This document shows, one piece after another, positions 12,156 to 24,225 of a stretch of 64,000 nt of DNA. The translations under genes were made by a program, and so were the position numbers. The stretch comes from Argopecten irradians (taxonomy: Eukaryota; Mollusca; Bivalvia; Pectinida; Pectinidae). Under the pieces are notes generated by a model. The model did not search any database, had not been told where the DNA came from, and saw only the letters and a program-made list of their open reading frames with translations. Positions within the stretch are counted from its first letter, which is position 1. Every line of letters begins with the position of its first letter. The DNA lies in contig NC_091144.1 in the NCBI RefSeq assembly GCF_041381155.1, positions 248,001 through 312,000 of the forward strand, read 5' to 3'.

Positions 12156-15100
12156 AACGTAACCCAAAAATTGACACTTTCATCACTAGCCGTAACTTAA
12201 TCAAACTGACCATACCAACATTTTTCACTTTCACTAGGTATAATTAACTTTGATCAACACCAAATCTTTCACTTCACTAGCCGTAATAACTTGGTAAACA
12301 TACAACATATTTTCAACTTCACTAGCTGTAACTTGATCAAACACCGACATCTTTTCACTTCACTAGCCATAACGGTACATACTATGTCCAATACAACGGA
12401 CATATTTCTCAACTTCACTAAGCCGTAAATTGGTCAACAACAACCAACATTTTTCACTCTCACTTAAGCCGTTTAACTTTGGTCCAACATCGACATGATT
12501 TCCTTTTCACTAGCTGTAACATTGATTAACTAACTGACTAAACATTCACTTTCACTAGCCGTAACGTATTAACTGGTCACAACCCACCACCTGACATCTT
12601 TATACAACTTCACCTAGCCGTAATAACTTGGATTCCAAAATAATCACCCATACCACTATTGTCACATTCACTAGCTGTAAACTATGTGTCAACTACTTGA
12701 CTATCTTTCACTTCAACTAGCCCAGTAACTTGATGTCAACACCAAACATCTTTCACTTCACTAGCGCTGTAAAACTTGGTCAACACCGACATGATTTCAC
12801 TCTTCACTAGCAAGTAACTTGGTCAACACCGACCTTCGATTTTCACTTCACTAGCCGTAACTGTTAACTTGGTCAACACCGACATATTTCACTTCACTCT
12901 GCAATTTAACATTGGTCACTTCACCGACATATTTCAACTTCACTAAGACCGTTAAAACGTTAACTTGGTCCAACAACCAGAACTTTCTGTTCACTTCAAT
13001 GACTTGGGTCGAACACCAACATATTTCACTGGTCACTTGCTGTAACATTGATCAAACGCCGACATATTTCACTTCACTAGCCGAATAACTTAACTTGGTC
13101 AACACCGACTTCTTTCACTTCACTAGCCGTATACTTGGTCAAACACCGACATTCTTTCACTTCACTAGCCGTAAACTTGGTCAACACCGACATATTTCAC
13201 TTCATCCTAGCTGTAACTTGATTTAACACCGCGACATCTTTCACTTCACTAGCCGTAACGTTAACTTTGGTCAACACCGGACATGGGAATCTTTTACTTC
13301 ACTAGCCAGGTATAACTATGGTCAACCACCGACATCACTTTTTCATCTTCATTAACTAGCCGTAAACTTGGTCAACACCGACATCTTTCAACTTCAACTA
13401 GCTGTACGTTAACTTGGTTCAACAGCTCGACATTATTTCACTTCACTAGCCTAACGTAACTTGATCAAACACCGACATCATTTTCACTTCACTAGCCATA
13501 ACGTTAACTTTAACAACACGACATCTTTCACTTCACTAAGCCGACAACGTTAACTTAGGTCAAACACTTAGGTCAACATCTTTCACTTCACTAGCCGTAA
13601 CTTGGTCAACACCGACATCTTTCACTTCACTAGCCGTAACTTGGTCAACACCGACATCTTTCACTTCACTAGCCGTAACGTTAACTTGGTCAACACCGAC
13701 ATATTTCACTTCACTAGCCGTATCCTGGTCAACACCGACATCTTTCACTTCACTAGCCGTAACGTTAACTTGGTCAACACCGACATATTTCACTTCACTA
13801 GCCATAACTTGGTCAACACCGACATCTTTCACTTCACTAGCCGTAACTTGGTCAACACCGACATCTTTCACTTCACTAGCCGTAACTTGGTCAACACCGA
13901 CATCTTTCACTTCACTAGCCGTAACGTTAACTTGGTCAAACACCGACATATTTCACTTCATAGCTGTAACTTGATCAACACCGACATCTTTCACTTCACT
14001 AGCTGTAACGTTAACTTGGTCAACACCGACATCTTTTACTTCACTAGCCATAACTTGGTCAACACCGACATCTTTCACTTCACTAGCCGTAACTTGGTCA
14101 AACACCAACATCTTTCACTTCAACTAGCCGTAAACTTGGTCAACACCGACATATTTCACTTCACTAGCCGTAACTTGGTCAACACCGACATCTTTCACTT
14201 CAACTAGCCGTATAACTTGGTCAACACCGACATCTTTCACTTCACTAGCCGTAACTTGGTTAACACCAACATCTTTCACTTCACTAGCTGTAACGTTAAC
14301 TCGGTCAACACCGACATATTTCACTTCACTAGCCGTATCCTGGTCAACACCGACATCTTTCACTTCAATAGCCGTAACTTGGTTAACACCGACATCTTTC
14401 ACTTCACTAGCCGTAACGTTAACTTGGTCAACACCGACATCTTTCACTTCACTAGCCGTAACTTGGTTAACACCGACATCTTTCACTTCACTAGCCGTAA
14501 CTTGGTCAACACCGACATCTTTCACTTCACTAGCCGTAACTTGGTCAACACCGACATCTTTCACTTCACTAGCCGTAACTTGGTCAACACCGACATCTTT
14601 CACTTCACTAGCCGTAACGTTAACTTGGTCAACACCGACATCTTTCACTTCACTAGCCGTAACGTTAACTTGGTCAACACCGACATCTTTCACTTCACTA
14701 GCCGTAACTTGGTCAACACCGACATCTTTCACTTCACTAGCCGTAACTTGGTCAACACCGACATCTTTCACTTCACTAGCCGTAACTTGGTTAACACCGA
14801 CATATTTCACTTCACTAGCCATAACTTGGTCAACACCGACATATTTCACTTCACTAGCCGTAACTTGGTCAACACCGACATCTTTCACTTCACTAGCCGT
14901 AACTTGGTCAACACCGACATATTTCACTTCACTAGCCGTAACTTGGTCAACACCGACATCTTTCACTTCACTAGCCGTAACTTGGTCAACACCGACATAT
15001 TTCACTTCACTAGCCATAACTTGGTCAACACCGACATCTTTCACTTCACTAGCAGTAACTTGGTCAACACCGACATCTTTCACTTCACTAGCCGTAACGT

Positions 15101-16585
15101 TAACTTGGTCAACACCGACATCTTTCACTTCACTAGCCATAACTTGGTCAACACCGACATCTTTCACTTCACTAGCCGTAACGTTAACTTGGTCAACACC
15201 GACATCTTTCACTTCACTAGCCGTAACTTGGTCAACACCGACATATTTCACTTCACTAGCCGTAACTTGGTCAACACCGACATCTTTCACTTCACTAGCC
15301 GTAACTTGGTCAACACCGACATCTTTCACTTCACTAGCCGTAACGTTAACTTGGTCAACACCGACATCTTTCACTTCACTAGCCGTAACTTGGTCAACAC
15401 CGACATCTTTCACTTCACTAGCCGTAACTTGGTTAACACCGACATCTTTCACTTCACTAGCCATAATTATAACTTGGTCAACACCGACATATTTCACTTC
15501 ACTAGCCGTAACTTGGTCAACACCGACATCTTTCACTTCACTAGCCGTAACTTGGTCAACACCGACATCTTTCACTTCACTAGCCGTAACGTTAACTTGG
15601 TCAACACCGACATCTTTCACTTCACTAGCCGTAACTTGGTCAACACCGACATCTTTCACTTCACTAGCCATAACTTGGTTAACACCGACATCTTTCACTT
15701 CACTAGCCGTATCCTGGTCAACACCGACATCTTTCACTTCAATAGCCATAACTTGGTTAACACCGACATCTTTCACTTCACTAGCTGTAACTTGGTTAAC
15801 ACCGACATCTTTCACTTCACTAGCCGTAACTTAGTTAACACCGACATATTTCACTTCACTAGCTGTAACTTGGTCAACACCGACATCTTTCACTTCACTA
15901 GCCGTAACTTGGTCAACACCAACATACTTCACTAGCCGTAACGTTAACCGACATCTTTCACTTCACTAGCCTGTAACTTGGTTTAAAACTTCACTAAGGT
16001 AACTTGGTCGACACCTGAACATATTTCACTTAACTAGCCATATCACTGGTCAACACAAACTATTTCACTTCACTAGCAGTAACGTTTACTTGGTCAACAC
16101 CAACATCTTTCACTTCACTAGCAGTAACTTGGTCAACACGGACATCTTTCACTTCACTAGATGTAACTCTGTCAACACCGACATCTTTCACTTCACATAG
16201 CCGTAATTTTGGTCAACACCAACATCTTTCACTTCACTAGCCGTAACTTGATCAACACCAACATCTTTCACTTCACTAGCCAGTAACTTGGTCAACACCG
16301 ACATCTTTTCACTTCACTAGCTAGCCATAACTTGGTTAACACTGACATCTTTCACTTCACTAGCCGTTACTTTGTCAACACCAACATCTTTAACTTTCAC
16401 TAGCCGTTAACTTGATCAACACCGACATCTTTTACTTCACTTAGCCGTAACTTTGGTCAAGCCCGACATCATTCACTTCACTAGCTGTTACTTTGTCAAC
16501 ACTGACATCTTTCACTTCACTAGCTGTTACTTTGTCAACACGGACATCTTTCACTTCAATAGCTGTTACTTGGTCTACTACAATC
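12156..16585. repeat. Minisatellite array with 39-bp and 45-bp units
   Basis: The unit contains cttggtcaacaccgacatct and ttcacttcactagccgtaa. A longer form has an extra cgttaa hexamer, making 45 bp. From about 13.58 to 15.93 kb the units are nearly identical. Left of that (12.16-13.56 kb), and less so on the right, they carry many one- and two-base insertions. Because 39 and 45 are multiples of three, frames of more than 560 codons stay open on both strands (14124-15815 minus; 14217-15935 plus), encoding simple 13- or 15-residue repeats. I regard these as non-coding. Confidence 0.95.
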
Positions 16586-18090
16586 ATCCACACTTAGAGA
16601 CGGTGTCAGACACAATCATCCACACTTACGAGACGGTGTCTGACACAATCATCCACACTTAGAGACGGGTTCTGATCATCCACACTTAGAGACGGGGTCT
16701 GACACAAATCATCCACACTTAGAGACGGGGTCTGACACAAACATCCACACTTAGAGACGGGGTCTGACACAATCATCCACACTTAGAGACGGGGTCTGAC
16801 ACAATCATCCACACTTAGAGACGGGGTCTGACACAATCATCCACACTTAGAGACAGGGTCTGACACAATCATCCACACTTAGAGACGGTGTCTGACACAA
16901 ATCATCCACACTTAGAGACGGGGTCTGACACAATCATCCACACTTAGAGACGGTGTCTGACACAATCATCCCCACTTAGAGACGGGGTCTGACACAATCA
17001 TCCCCACTTAGAGACGGGGTCTGACACAATCATCCACACTTAGAGACGGTGTCTGACACAATCATCCACACTTAGAGACGGTGTCTGACACAATCATCCA
17101 CACTTAGAGACGGTGTCTGACACAATCATCCACATTAGAGACGGGGTCTGACACAATCATCCACACTTAGAGACGGGGTCTGACACAATCATCCACACTT
17201 AGAGACGGGGTCTGACACAATCATCCCCACTTAGAGACGGGGTCTGACACAATCATCCCCACTTAGAGACGGGGTCTGACACAATCATCCACACTTAGAT
17301 CGGGGTCTGACACAATCCCACACTTAGAGACGGGGTCTGACGGGGTCTGACACAATCATCCACACTTAGAGACGGTGTCTGACACAATCATCCACACTTA
17401 GAGACGGTGTCTGACACAATCATCCACACTTAGAGACGGTGTCTGACACAATTCATCCACACTTAGAGACGGTGTCTGACACAATCATCCACACTTAGAG
17501 ACGATGTCTGACACAATCATCCACACTTAGAGACGGTGTCTGACACAATCATCCACACTTAGAGACGGTGTCTGGACACAATCATCCACACTTAGAGACG
17601 GTGTCTGACACAATCATCCACACTTAGAGACGGTGTCTGACACAATCATCCACACTTAGAGACGGTGTCTGACACAATCATCCACACTTAGAGACGGTGT
17701 CTGACACAATCATCCACACTTAGAGACGGTGTCTGACACAATCATCCACACTTAGAGACGGTGTCTGACACAATCATCCACACTTAGAGACGGGTCTGAC
17801 ACAATCATCCACACTTAGAGACGGGGTCTGACACAATCATCCCCACTTAGAGACGGGGTCTGACACAATCATCCCCACTTAGAGACGGTGTCTGACACAA
17901 TCATCCCCACTTAGAGACGGGGTCTGACACAATCATCCACACTTAGAGACGGTGTCTGACACAATCATCCCCACTTAGAGACGGTGTCTGACACAATCAT
18001 CCCCACTTAGAGACGGTGTCTGACACAATCATCCACACTTAGAGACGGTGTCTGACACAATCATCCCCACTTAGAGACGGTGTCTGACAC
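16586..18090. repeat. Minisatellite array with a 32-bp unit
   Basis: The unit contains acaatcatccacacttagag and acggtgtctgac, about 46 copies. Two common variants are cggggtctg for cggtgtctg, and catccccac for catccacac; they occur in runs. The segment gtgtctgacac is a near-perfect palindrome. The array begins directly where the 39-bp array ends, with no unique spacer. Confidence 0.95.
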
Positions 18091-18369
18091 GACGGGTTTA
18101 AACAAAAATGTTTTATTGAGCATACTCTTGTCTCCATTCAGATGTCTCCATGGCAACATGAAAAATGCTTTTAAAATGGAGGAAAGGAAGACATTTACAT
18201 CCAAACATGGTCATCTATTATCCATGTGCTTGCTTTAAGTACAATTTTACAAGAAAACATTTCTTCAATATATCCAAGTATAGATGTTGCATTTCATCCA
18301 CTTTTACACTGTGGAATTCATCCGGCAAGGAAAATGCAAGCGACATTTTATGACCGCAAAGTTAAACAT
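18091..18369. other. Short unique stretch after the 32-bp array
   Basis: It holds a 62-codon open stretch (18165-18353) with no recognised domain. I see nothing convincing in it. Confidence 0.5.
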
Positions 18370-18762
18370 TAGAGCTGTTATCATATATCGGCATCGTGAT
18401 ATACATGTATCACGATTGTAGAGAAGAGACGACGATATCGTTAAAAAAACTTATATCTACGATATCGTCGTCAGCCGTAACCCATCATGTGTTATTTAGC
18501 AAGGAAACAAAAACATTGCACTGTCTGACACGGACAGAAACAAATATCTAATTAAAAGTATAACAAATAAACGCTTGTTTTGATGAATGTTTCCACTTTA
18601 TTTATTTACAAATTACTCACTCTATATTGTAACTTTCATGATTGGTCTCCCGCAAACATGACTTATATTTTCCATAATCCTTTTATATTTTTACTCAGCA
18701 AAAATCGCAATATTATCGTGACGATATCGCAATGCACATTTTCTCTACGATAACAAGCTCTA
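18370..18762. mobile_element. MITE with imperfect inverted ends, probably hAT-like (393 bp)
   Basis: The element starts tagagctgttatc and ends gataacaagctcta. Internal palindromes built from cgatatcg (near 18430-18475 and 18720) add to its foldback character. The flanks ttaaacat (left) and tcaaaacat (right) could be a decayed 8-bp target duplication. No transposase-like sequence is present. Confidence 0.6.
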
Positions 18763-19172
18763 TCAAAACATCCATTCTTTATGATTGTGACGTCATGTTA
18801 CATGGATCCCATGGTTTTAATAGATCATAGTGACTCTAACTAACGGATCCTATCGTCACCGTACTGTTTTAAAAGTCTAGTCTAACGTGTTACCTAGCAG
18901 TTTCCATTCCAGCGCTGCATCTCAATCGACGTGTTGCATGATGATGCAACGTTATTCATTCTTATCAACAGAGCGTGAAGTGAATAAATTGTGACGAAAT
19001 CAAACGAAATTAAGATGAAAGAATTAATGTTTAGCATTTGTTTACTTTGTGATAAACAAATCTTTAAATTAACAGGTGTTTCTGAGTTAAATGAAGAAAT
19101 AAAATCGGAAAGTCGTCCCACCGATCGCTGTGTGATTGTTGTGGCTGGTCTCATTTACATATCATATGCATA
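18763..19172. other. Unassigned sequence
   Basis: Overlapping open stretches of 86-97 codons on opposite strands (18894-19154 minus, 18991-19284 plus) have no recognised domain, and the plus one runs into the repeat at 19173. A TGACGTCA palindrome lies at 18788-18795. Confidence 0.4.
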
Positions 19173-19497
19173 CAGTGTTTTTCCTGCCTATACATTTGGG
19201 GCCAGAATTCGGCCCCATTCCAAATTGTATTTCTTGTTATTTTTTCCCAAATCCATGTCTAAATTTCCCAAATCAGTGAGTTGAAGCGTATTTTGTGTGA
19301 CGAAACCAAAAAAACCCATTGTATTTTAGTATACATTCTTATACTTGATTCTTAGAGAAGGATAATTGTTTATTTCTACCTTTTCCAATATTTCCATAAA
19401 CACGGTTAAAAATTTTCCCAATTTCCTACTTTTATTGCACAAAAATTCCCAATTTTCACCAGGTGGCAATTTCCCAAAATACCCAGGAAAAACACTG
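19173..19497. mobile_element. hAT-like non-autonomous element (325 bp)
   Basis: The ends are cagtgtttttcctg at the left and caggaaaaacactg at the right, a perfect 14-bp inverted repeat. Further subterminal similarity is present (tttggg against cccaaa). CAGTG-type ends of this kind are common in hAT MITEs. The flanks contain catatgca and catatgtc, which may be a worn target duplication. The interior is AT-rich with repeated 'ttccca' motifs and no coding sequence. Confidence 0.65.
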
Positions 19498-20089
19498 GCA
19501 TATGTCCAATGAAATGGCATGAATCAAAGGTCACAAGGTCAGTCGTCATTGATAATAATATCACACAAACAGTATCGCTGAAGAAGCGAATGGCAAGGAT
19601 GTTTCGTGAAATAAAGAAGACATAATAGGTACATTGCAAGAACAGCTGAGTTGAGTATGAATTCTAATGATAGTACTTCAATTTGTCCTAATTTATTAAA
19701 TAATTGATTGTAAGTACCGGTCGCAAGTGCTTCGTCAATCCACTGAAAGTTACTGTTTTATTGTTTAGCGATCGCAAATTATGGTGCGCTCTTACAAACT
19801 CAAACTTGTTAGTGCATCAAATTTGTGGACATTTTCAAATTTATAAAGATAACAGCAACGTTTGTCATTAACTATTTTAATTCAAACAGCCAGCTGTACT
19901 TTCTAATTCACCAGCTGTCACTCTTCACGTAATATCACGTTACCTGTTTTGACGGATAACCTATTTTGACGGATCTTCCATTTTGGCACCTGAAAAAGTC
20001 TGAAAATGCTTACAACTGTTATATATTGTCACGTTCCGCTTAATGTCACATCTGACAAATGGAACGTGATATTAAGCGGATTCCACTGT
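19498..20089. other. Non-coding DNA
   Basis: No exon was recognised. Near 20030-20090 the phrases cacgttccgcttaatgtcac and ggaacgtgatattaagcgga form a loose inverted repeat. Confidence 0.45.
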
Positions 20090-21200
20090 ATTGTCCGATT
20101 TTGATGAAATTTGTTATGTAGGTACACCATGGGATATTGGACACTTTCAAAACCTCAGTTTCACATTTTTATAAAATGGCCGCCATATACTGGCCTCTGA
20201 TTGGTCAAAACTAAATATTGTCCGATTTTGATGTAATTTGATATGTAGATTAACCATTGGACTTTGGTCACTTTCGTAACCTCAGTTTCACATTTTAAAA
20301 AATGGCCACCTTATCCTTGCCTCAGATTGGTCGAAACTTAGATATTGTTCGATTTTGATCAAATTTGTTAATGTAGACATACCATGGGATATTGGTCACT
20401 TTTGTAACCTGTTTCATAACTTAACAAAATGACCGCCATTTCCTGGCCTCAGAACTGGTTGAAATTTAAATATTGTTCAATTTTTATGAAAATTGGCATG
20501 TGATGGCATTGCAGGACTGCCAATTCAACCACAGCGGTTTCGCTGCCATGATGACCACGTAGAGGATTCTGATTGGTCGAAATTTACATATTGTTTTATT
20601 TTTATGAAAATTTGTATACGCAGTATAGGGGTTTAATTAAAGGAAATGTGAATTAAACTGCATCAGTTTCTTTGCCAAATTCGCATCTTCAGGACTATGG
20701 GGGAGTTGTTTGGGAGACTTCTGTAATGGTTTCCCATTACAATCCCATTACAATTAGTACTTGTTATTCTTATTTCTTCCACTTCTTCCGCCAGGAAGGT
20801 TTCCGATACTTTTCTCAGAAACTACGTATTCAAGATGGATCAGCATGAAACTTCATGGACTCACTCCATAGAGGGTGGGAGTGTACATAAAGGTTTTTTG
20901 GGGAGATCAGAAGTCCAAGATGGCCGCCAGAGGCCACTTCCTGTTTTCAGTTTTTGGTGAAAATTGGTATATGGGGGTTATAAACCATACCGAACACTGC
21001 ATTACTTTTGAAATTATCTGTTGTCATGGAAATAAAACGGAGGTATCTGATTGATCAAAATTTAAACATTGTTGGATTTGATGAAATTTGGTAAGTAGGT
21101 ACACAATGGAACATCAGTCACTTCCGTTGCCTCAGTTGCACAGTTTAACAAAATGGCCGTCATTTCCTGGCCTCTGATTGGTGAAAATTTAAATATTAAT
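20090..21200. repeat. Diverged direct repeats of about 122 bp with a bivalve-type interspersed repeat
   Basis: A unit with 'attgtccgattttgatgaaa', 'ccatgggatattgg', 'cacttt.gtaacctcagtttc' and 'aaaatggccgccat...ctggcctctgattggtc' recurs four times from 20090 to 20530 and again at about 21040-21190. Between them, 20720-20960 carries the 'cttcttccgccaggaagg' type sequence seen widely in bivalve genomes. The copies are well diverged, so this is an old interspersed family with internal repeats. Confidence 0.75.
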
Positions 21201-21460
21201 GGGGCAAAGGGGGGCCGTTTAAAAAGGGGGTAAAACTTACTATAGTTTATATAGAGAAATCAATTTTTGACAATCATTTGTTTGATTTTTAGTTACATTT
21301 TCAGCATGGGATGACAGTTTAATCGTATATATGCACATGATGCCCCTGACAGACCCCAAGGGGCTGATGGGCAAGGCCAAAAAGGGCTGATTGAACTGAA
21401 ATGTTTTAAAACTCAGGTGACTTTTAATTAAGGCCAATGGGCCTCTTGTTTTATACAGCT
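21201..21460. repeat. Interspersed repeat, first copy
   Basis: The phrase actatagtttatatagagaa and the following 'cagcatggga' recur at 23200-23300 as 'actatagtttatataggg...cagcatggga'. Both are preceded by a G-rich run ('gggggtaaa'). It ends with 'aaggccaatgggcctcttgt', a phrase found at the ends of related bivalve repeats. Confidence 0.6.
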
Positions 21461-21755
21461 TTCTGTCAAATTACTGTTTTGAAAAGTGATAAACAAAAAA
21501 ATGTAATGTTTGCACACATTTCCAAAATTGTCAGTTTTGCATATACCTAGTCCAATCCTTACACCTGATCATCTGATATTAAAGAACATACAATGACACT
21601 AAACAGGTCAAATTGTCCTCAGAATTGCTTTTTTATTGCGGTAGAAATAGGTCACACAAACTTGTGGTTGTTGTATATATATACCAGTATACTCAAGCAC
21701 ATGTGTATGTAAACTTTGAAAAATAACTAACTAAATAGAGTGAAACAAACACCAT

Positions 21756-21966
21756 ATATAAACCACAGGGACCTGGCACGATTTTTTTAAACTAACAGTA
21801 TACATATGTATATATTATAGTATCAAGGGTATGAACTCAGCAGTAGAGAAAAATAGATATGTTTTTTCTCGACCACCGAGTTCATACCCTTGATACTATA
21901 ATATATATATATATATATGTATACTATTGGCTAAAAATTTTCGTGCCAGGTCCCTGTGATATAAAC
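21756..21966. mobile_element. hAT-like palindromic MITE with perfect 8-bp target duplication
   Basis: The element body is 21764-21958 (195 bp). The left end is cacagggacctggcacga and the right end is its inverse, tcgtgccaggtccctgtg. The arms continue through 'agtatacatat...atagtatcaagggtatgaactc' and its inverse, so almost the whole element folds back. The flanking octamer atataaac is identical at 21756-21763 and 21959-21966. An 8-bp duplication with CAGGG-type ends points to the hAT superfamily. It sits about 100 bp upstream of the exon at 22066. A half copy lies at 3816-3904. Confidence 0.9.
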
Positions 21967-22065
21967 CAGCCGTTTTGTAACCTCTATAGCTATGGGTCAC
22001 CCATTGTATTTTGTAGATAATAATCAGCTCACATAGATTTACTCTAATATTTATTTTATCAACAG

Positions 22066-22733
22066 GATCACCGAGAACTTGGCATGGCAGAGCAGATATT
22101 GTCCTGAACCATACAATTGCTGTGTCAGTTGGAAAGAAAACATCAGAGGAGAATGAAGACGATGACACAAATGAGGATGAACCTCGAAGCAAACATAGAA
22201 AGCTTGAATCAACAGAAAGTTGTGATATGTGTGGAGAAGTGAAAGCCAACACGAAACAGGAAGGTGTTCTCACTGACATGAAGGTCTTGAAGCAAATTTT
22301 TGCTTTAGCTATAACAAATGGATTTGCACAAGTGAATAGAACTAAGGGTACTCTAACACATTTTCTGATTCCAACTATTGGCGTGACATCTGATCATGTT
22401 TCCATTTGTCTGTATGACCCTGAAAATGACTACTTACTGCACAGCAATGAGGAGCTGGAGTTATGGTGCTCAGAAGGGGAAACAGACAAACTAAATTTCA
22501 ATACTGTGATAGTCATTTGGCTTTTCTTGAATTTCACTCTTTTTACCCAGAAACAAGTGGCTTCTTTGTTAGATCTTGACAAGTCAGGACTACATGAGGA
22601 TTTAAAGCATCACCTGAAGTATTACAAAAATGCAGAAACAAAAGCAAATTATGTTTCACTAACACCTGTTGGAAGGCCCTGGAAAAATGCTTACCTTCAT
22701 GTACATCGTTTGAAACAAAATCCTAAAGAATGA
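22066..22733 (+). CDS. Terminal exon of an uncharacterised protein, partial
   Basis: An acceptor (tttattttatcaacag) precedes 22066, and the frame stays open to a TGA ending about 22733. Upstream exons were not found, so the gene is partial here. The first residues are SPRTWHGRADIVLNHTIAVS, followed by an acidic, low-complexity stretch (KKTSEENEDDDTNEDE), a KHRK basic patch, a CxxC (CDMC), then a more structured part with TDMKVLKQIFALAITNGFA, THFLIPTIGV, ICLYDPENDYLL and a hydrophobic segment, ending RLKQNPKE. Proteins of this layout (TWHG..D near the start, then an acidic linker, then LTxMxxVxxQxxAFA-like helix and PxIGV strands) recur as hypothetical proteins in bivalves. The D-x-hydrophobic layout faintly recalls PD-(D/E)XK nuclease folds, but the catalytic E-x-K is not evident (VSVGKK at the place expected). 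An internal GTG at 22122 is not needed as a start if splicing is used. A hAT-like MITE lies just upstream. Confidence 0.65.
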
Positions 22734-23684
22734 TCTTCAAGTTGTTGATAACAATGAAGTGCCATATTTCATATCTTTCATATTTGTATATAAGATGTTA
22801 ACTGTTTTTAGCTCACCTGGCTCAACGGGGCAGTGAGCTTTTGTCATGTATAAATTAAAGATGTCTATTCTTGCATCATTCATTGAACATAGGTTGTTTG
22901 TCCATTATGAATTTCTTATGTATTGGAATTAGTTTTTATATGTCTGTCAAATTTGATGGGAGTATTATGGTATGGCGTTGTCTGTCCCTGCGTTTGTCAA
23001 GTGAAAATTTTTGTTTGTCCTGCAATCTCCTCCAACATTTTTCGACCAACCTCTTTCAAACTTATATATACTTATATACTAAATAAGGTAGAACCAAATA
23101 CTCTTCATAGATGGAGTGGTCTTTTTCCAAAAGCCCTTTACCATAATTGTGAATTTCATGACCCAGGGATGTCAGGTTTGCCCCTGGGGAGGGGGTAAAG
23201 TTTACTATAGTTTATATAGGGAAATCACATTTTTGGCTATCATTTGTTGGATTCTTATTGGAACTTGTTATAACGTGGATGACATTATCAGCATGGGACA
23301 CACTTACCACTTCAGGGCCCAGTTGTTCAAGAGATGATTAGCTTTATAACATGATAAGTGCAAATTTCATTTCTCTTTTACTTCAAAACTTGTTTGTTTA
23401 TATATTCCTTAAAATAGGCAGAGAGGGAGGGAATGATGCATATGGGTGTTGTTATCTTACAAAATCATGTCCATTTAGTTTTACTAGAAAGGATTTTATC
23501 AGGATTTAAAAATTATCGTTACACTGTGATTAAGGATCTTCTGAGGTTTCAATATTAAGAGTTTTTGTAATATTTAAGAGTTTTTGTAATATTTGAGAAA
23601 TTATTGTCAATATTAATAGCAAACGCACATCTGCAAAATGTGTCACTAATCTAAATGTCTCGTGTTTGTGGAATTGATTTCAAC
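22734..23684. other. Presumed 3' UTR and interspersed repeats
   Basis: Directly after the stop codon of the exon at 22066-22733, the sequence is AT-rich with a possible variant polyadenylation signal (attaaag near 22855). The phrase 'gctcacctggctcaacgggg' at 22811 is the head of a common bivalve repeat. At 23195-23300 lies the second copy of the 'actatagtttatatagg' repeat. No further exon was recognised. Confidence 0.5.
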
Positions 23685-24190
23685 TCACCTGGCCCAAAGG
23701 GCTGGTGAGCTTATGTCATGGCACAGCGTCCGTCGTCCGTCGTTGGCGTCCATCAACTTTTCAAAAAAATCCCTAGTCATGAACAGCTGATTGAATTTTT
23801 ACCAAATTTGGCCTAAAGCATCCTTGGGTGAATGGGAAACAATGTTGTATAAACGGTGGGTCTGGCCCCCCCAGGGGTCTGAGTAGCGGGGTCTAATAGG
23901 GGTATTGTAGCAAATTCTTTAAAATCCTTCTCCTTTTGAAGGAATGAAGGAATTTGCTTCTAATTTGGTCTGAAGCATCCTTTGGTGAAGGGAAACCAAA
24001 TTTATGTAAACGGTGGGTCTGAACACTTATTAGGGGCCTGAGGGGCAGGGCCCAATAGGGGAAATGTAGCAAATTCTTCAAATTCCTTCCTCATTTGAAG
24101 GAAAGAAGGGATTTGCTTCATATTTGGTCTGAAGCATCCTTGGGTGAATGGGAACAATGTTGTATTAATGATGGGTCTGGCTACCCCCTA
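23685..24190. repeat. Bivalve interspersed repeat with internal repeats of about 145-150 bp
   Basis: It begins tcacctggcccaaagggctg with gtgagcttatgtcatg, and has 'ccgtcgtccgtcgtt', a repeat head familiar from many bivalve genomes. Then the phrase 'tttggtctgaagcatccttt', with 'gggtgaatggg', 'acggtgggtctg' and 'aatagggg', recurs about three times (near 23805, 23960 and 24120). It runs up to the edge of the 38-bp array. Confidence 0.75.
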
Positions 24191-24225
24191 TGATATCCCT
24201 GTCCACTTGACAGACCCATGTAAGA

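Noticed and set aside
13602-15935. Long plus and minus open frames in the 39/45-bp array as repeat-protein genes
   Set aside because: The frames exist only because the unit length is a multiple of three. Both strands are equally open, no unique N- or C-terminal part exists, and units vary without regard to codons.
18991-19284. 97-codon plus frame
   Set aside because: It runs into the hAT-like element at 19173 and has no domain; an opposite-strand frame is just as open.
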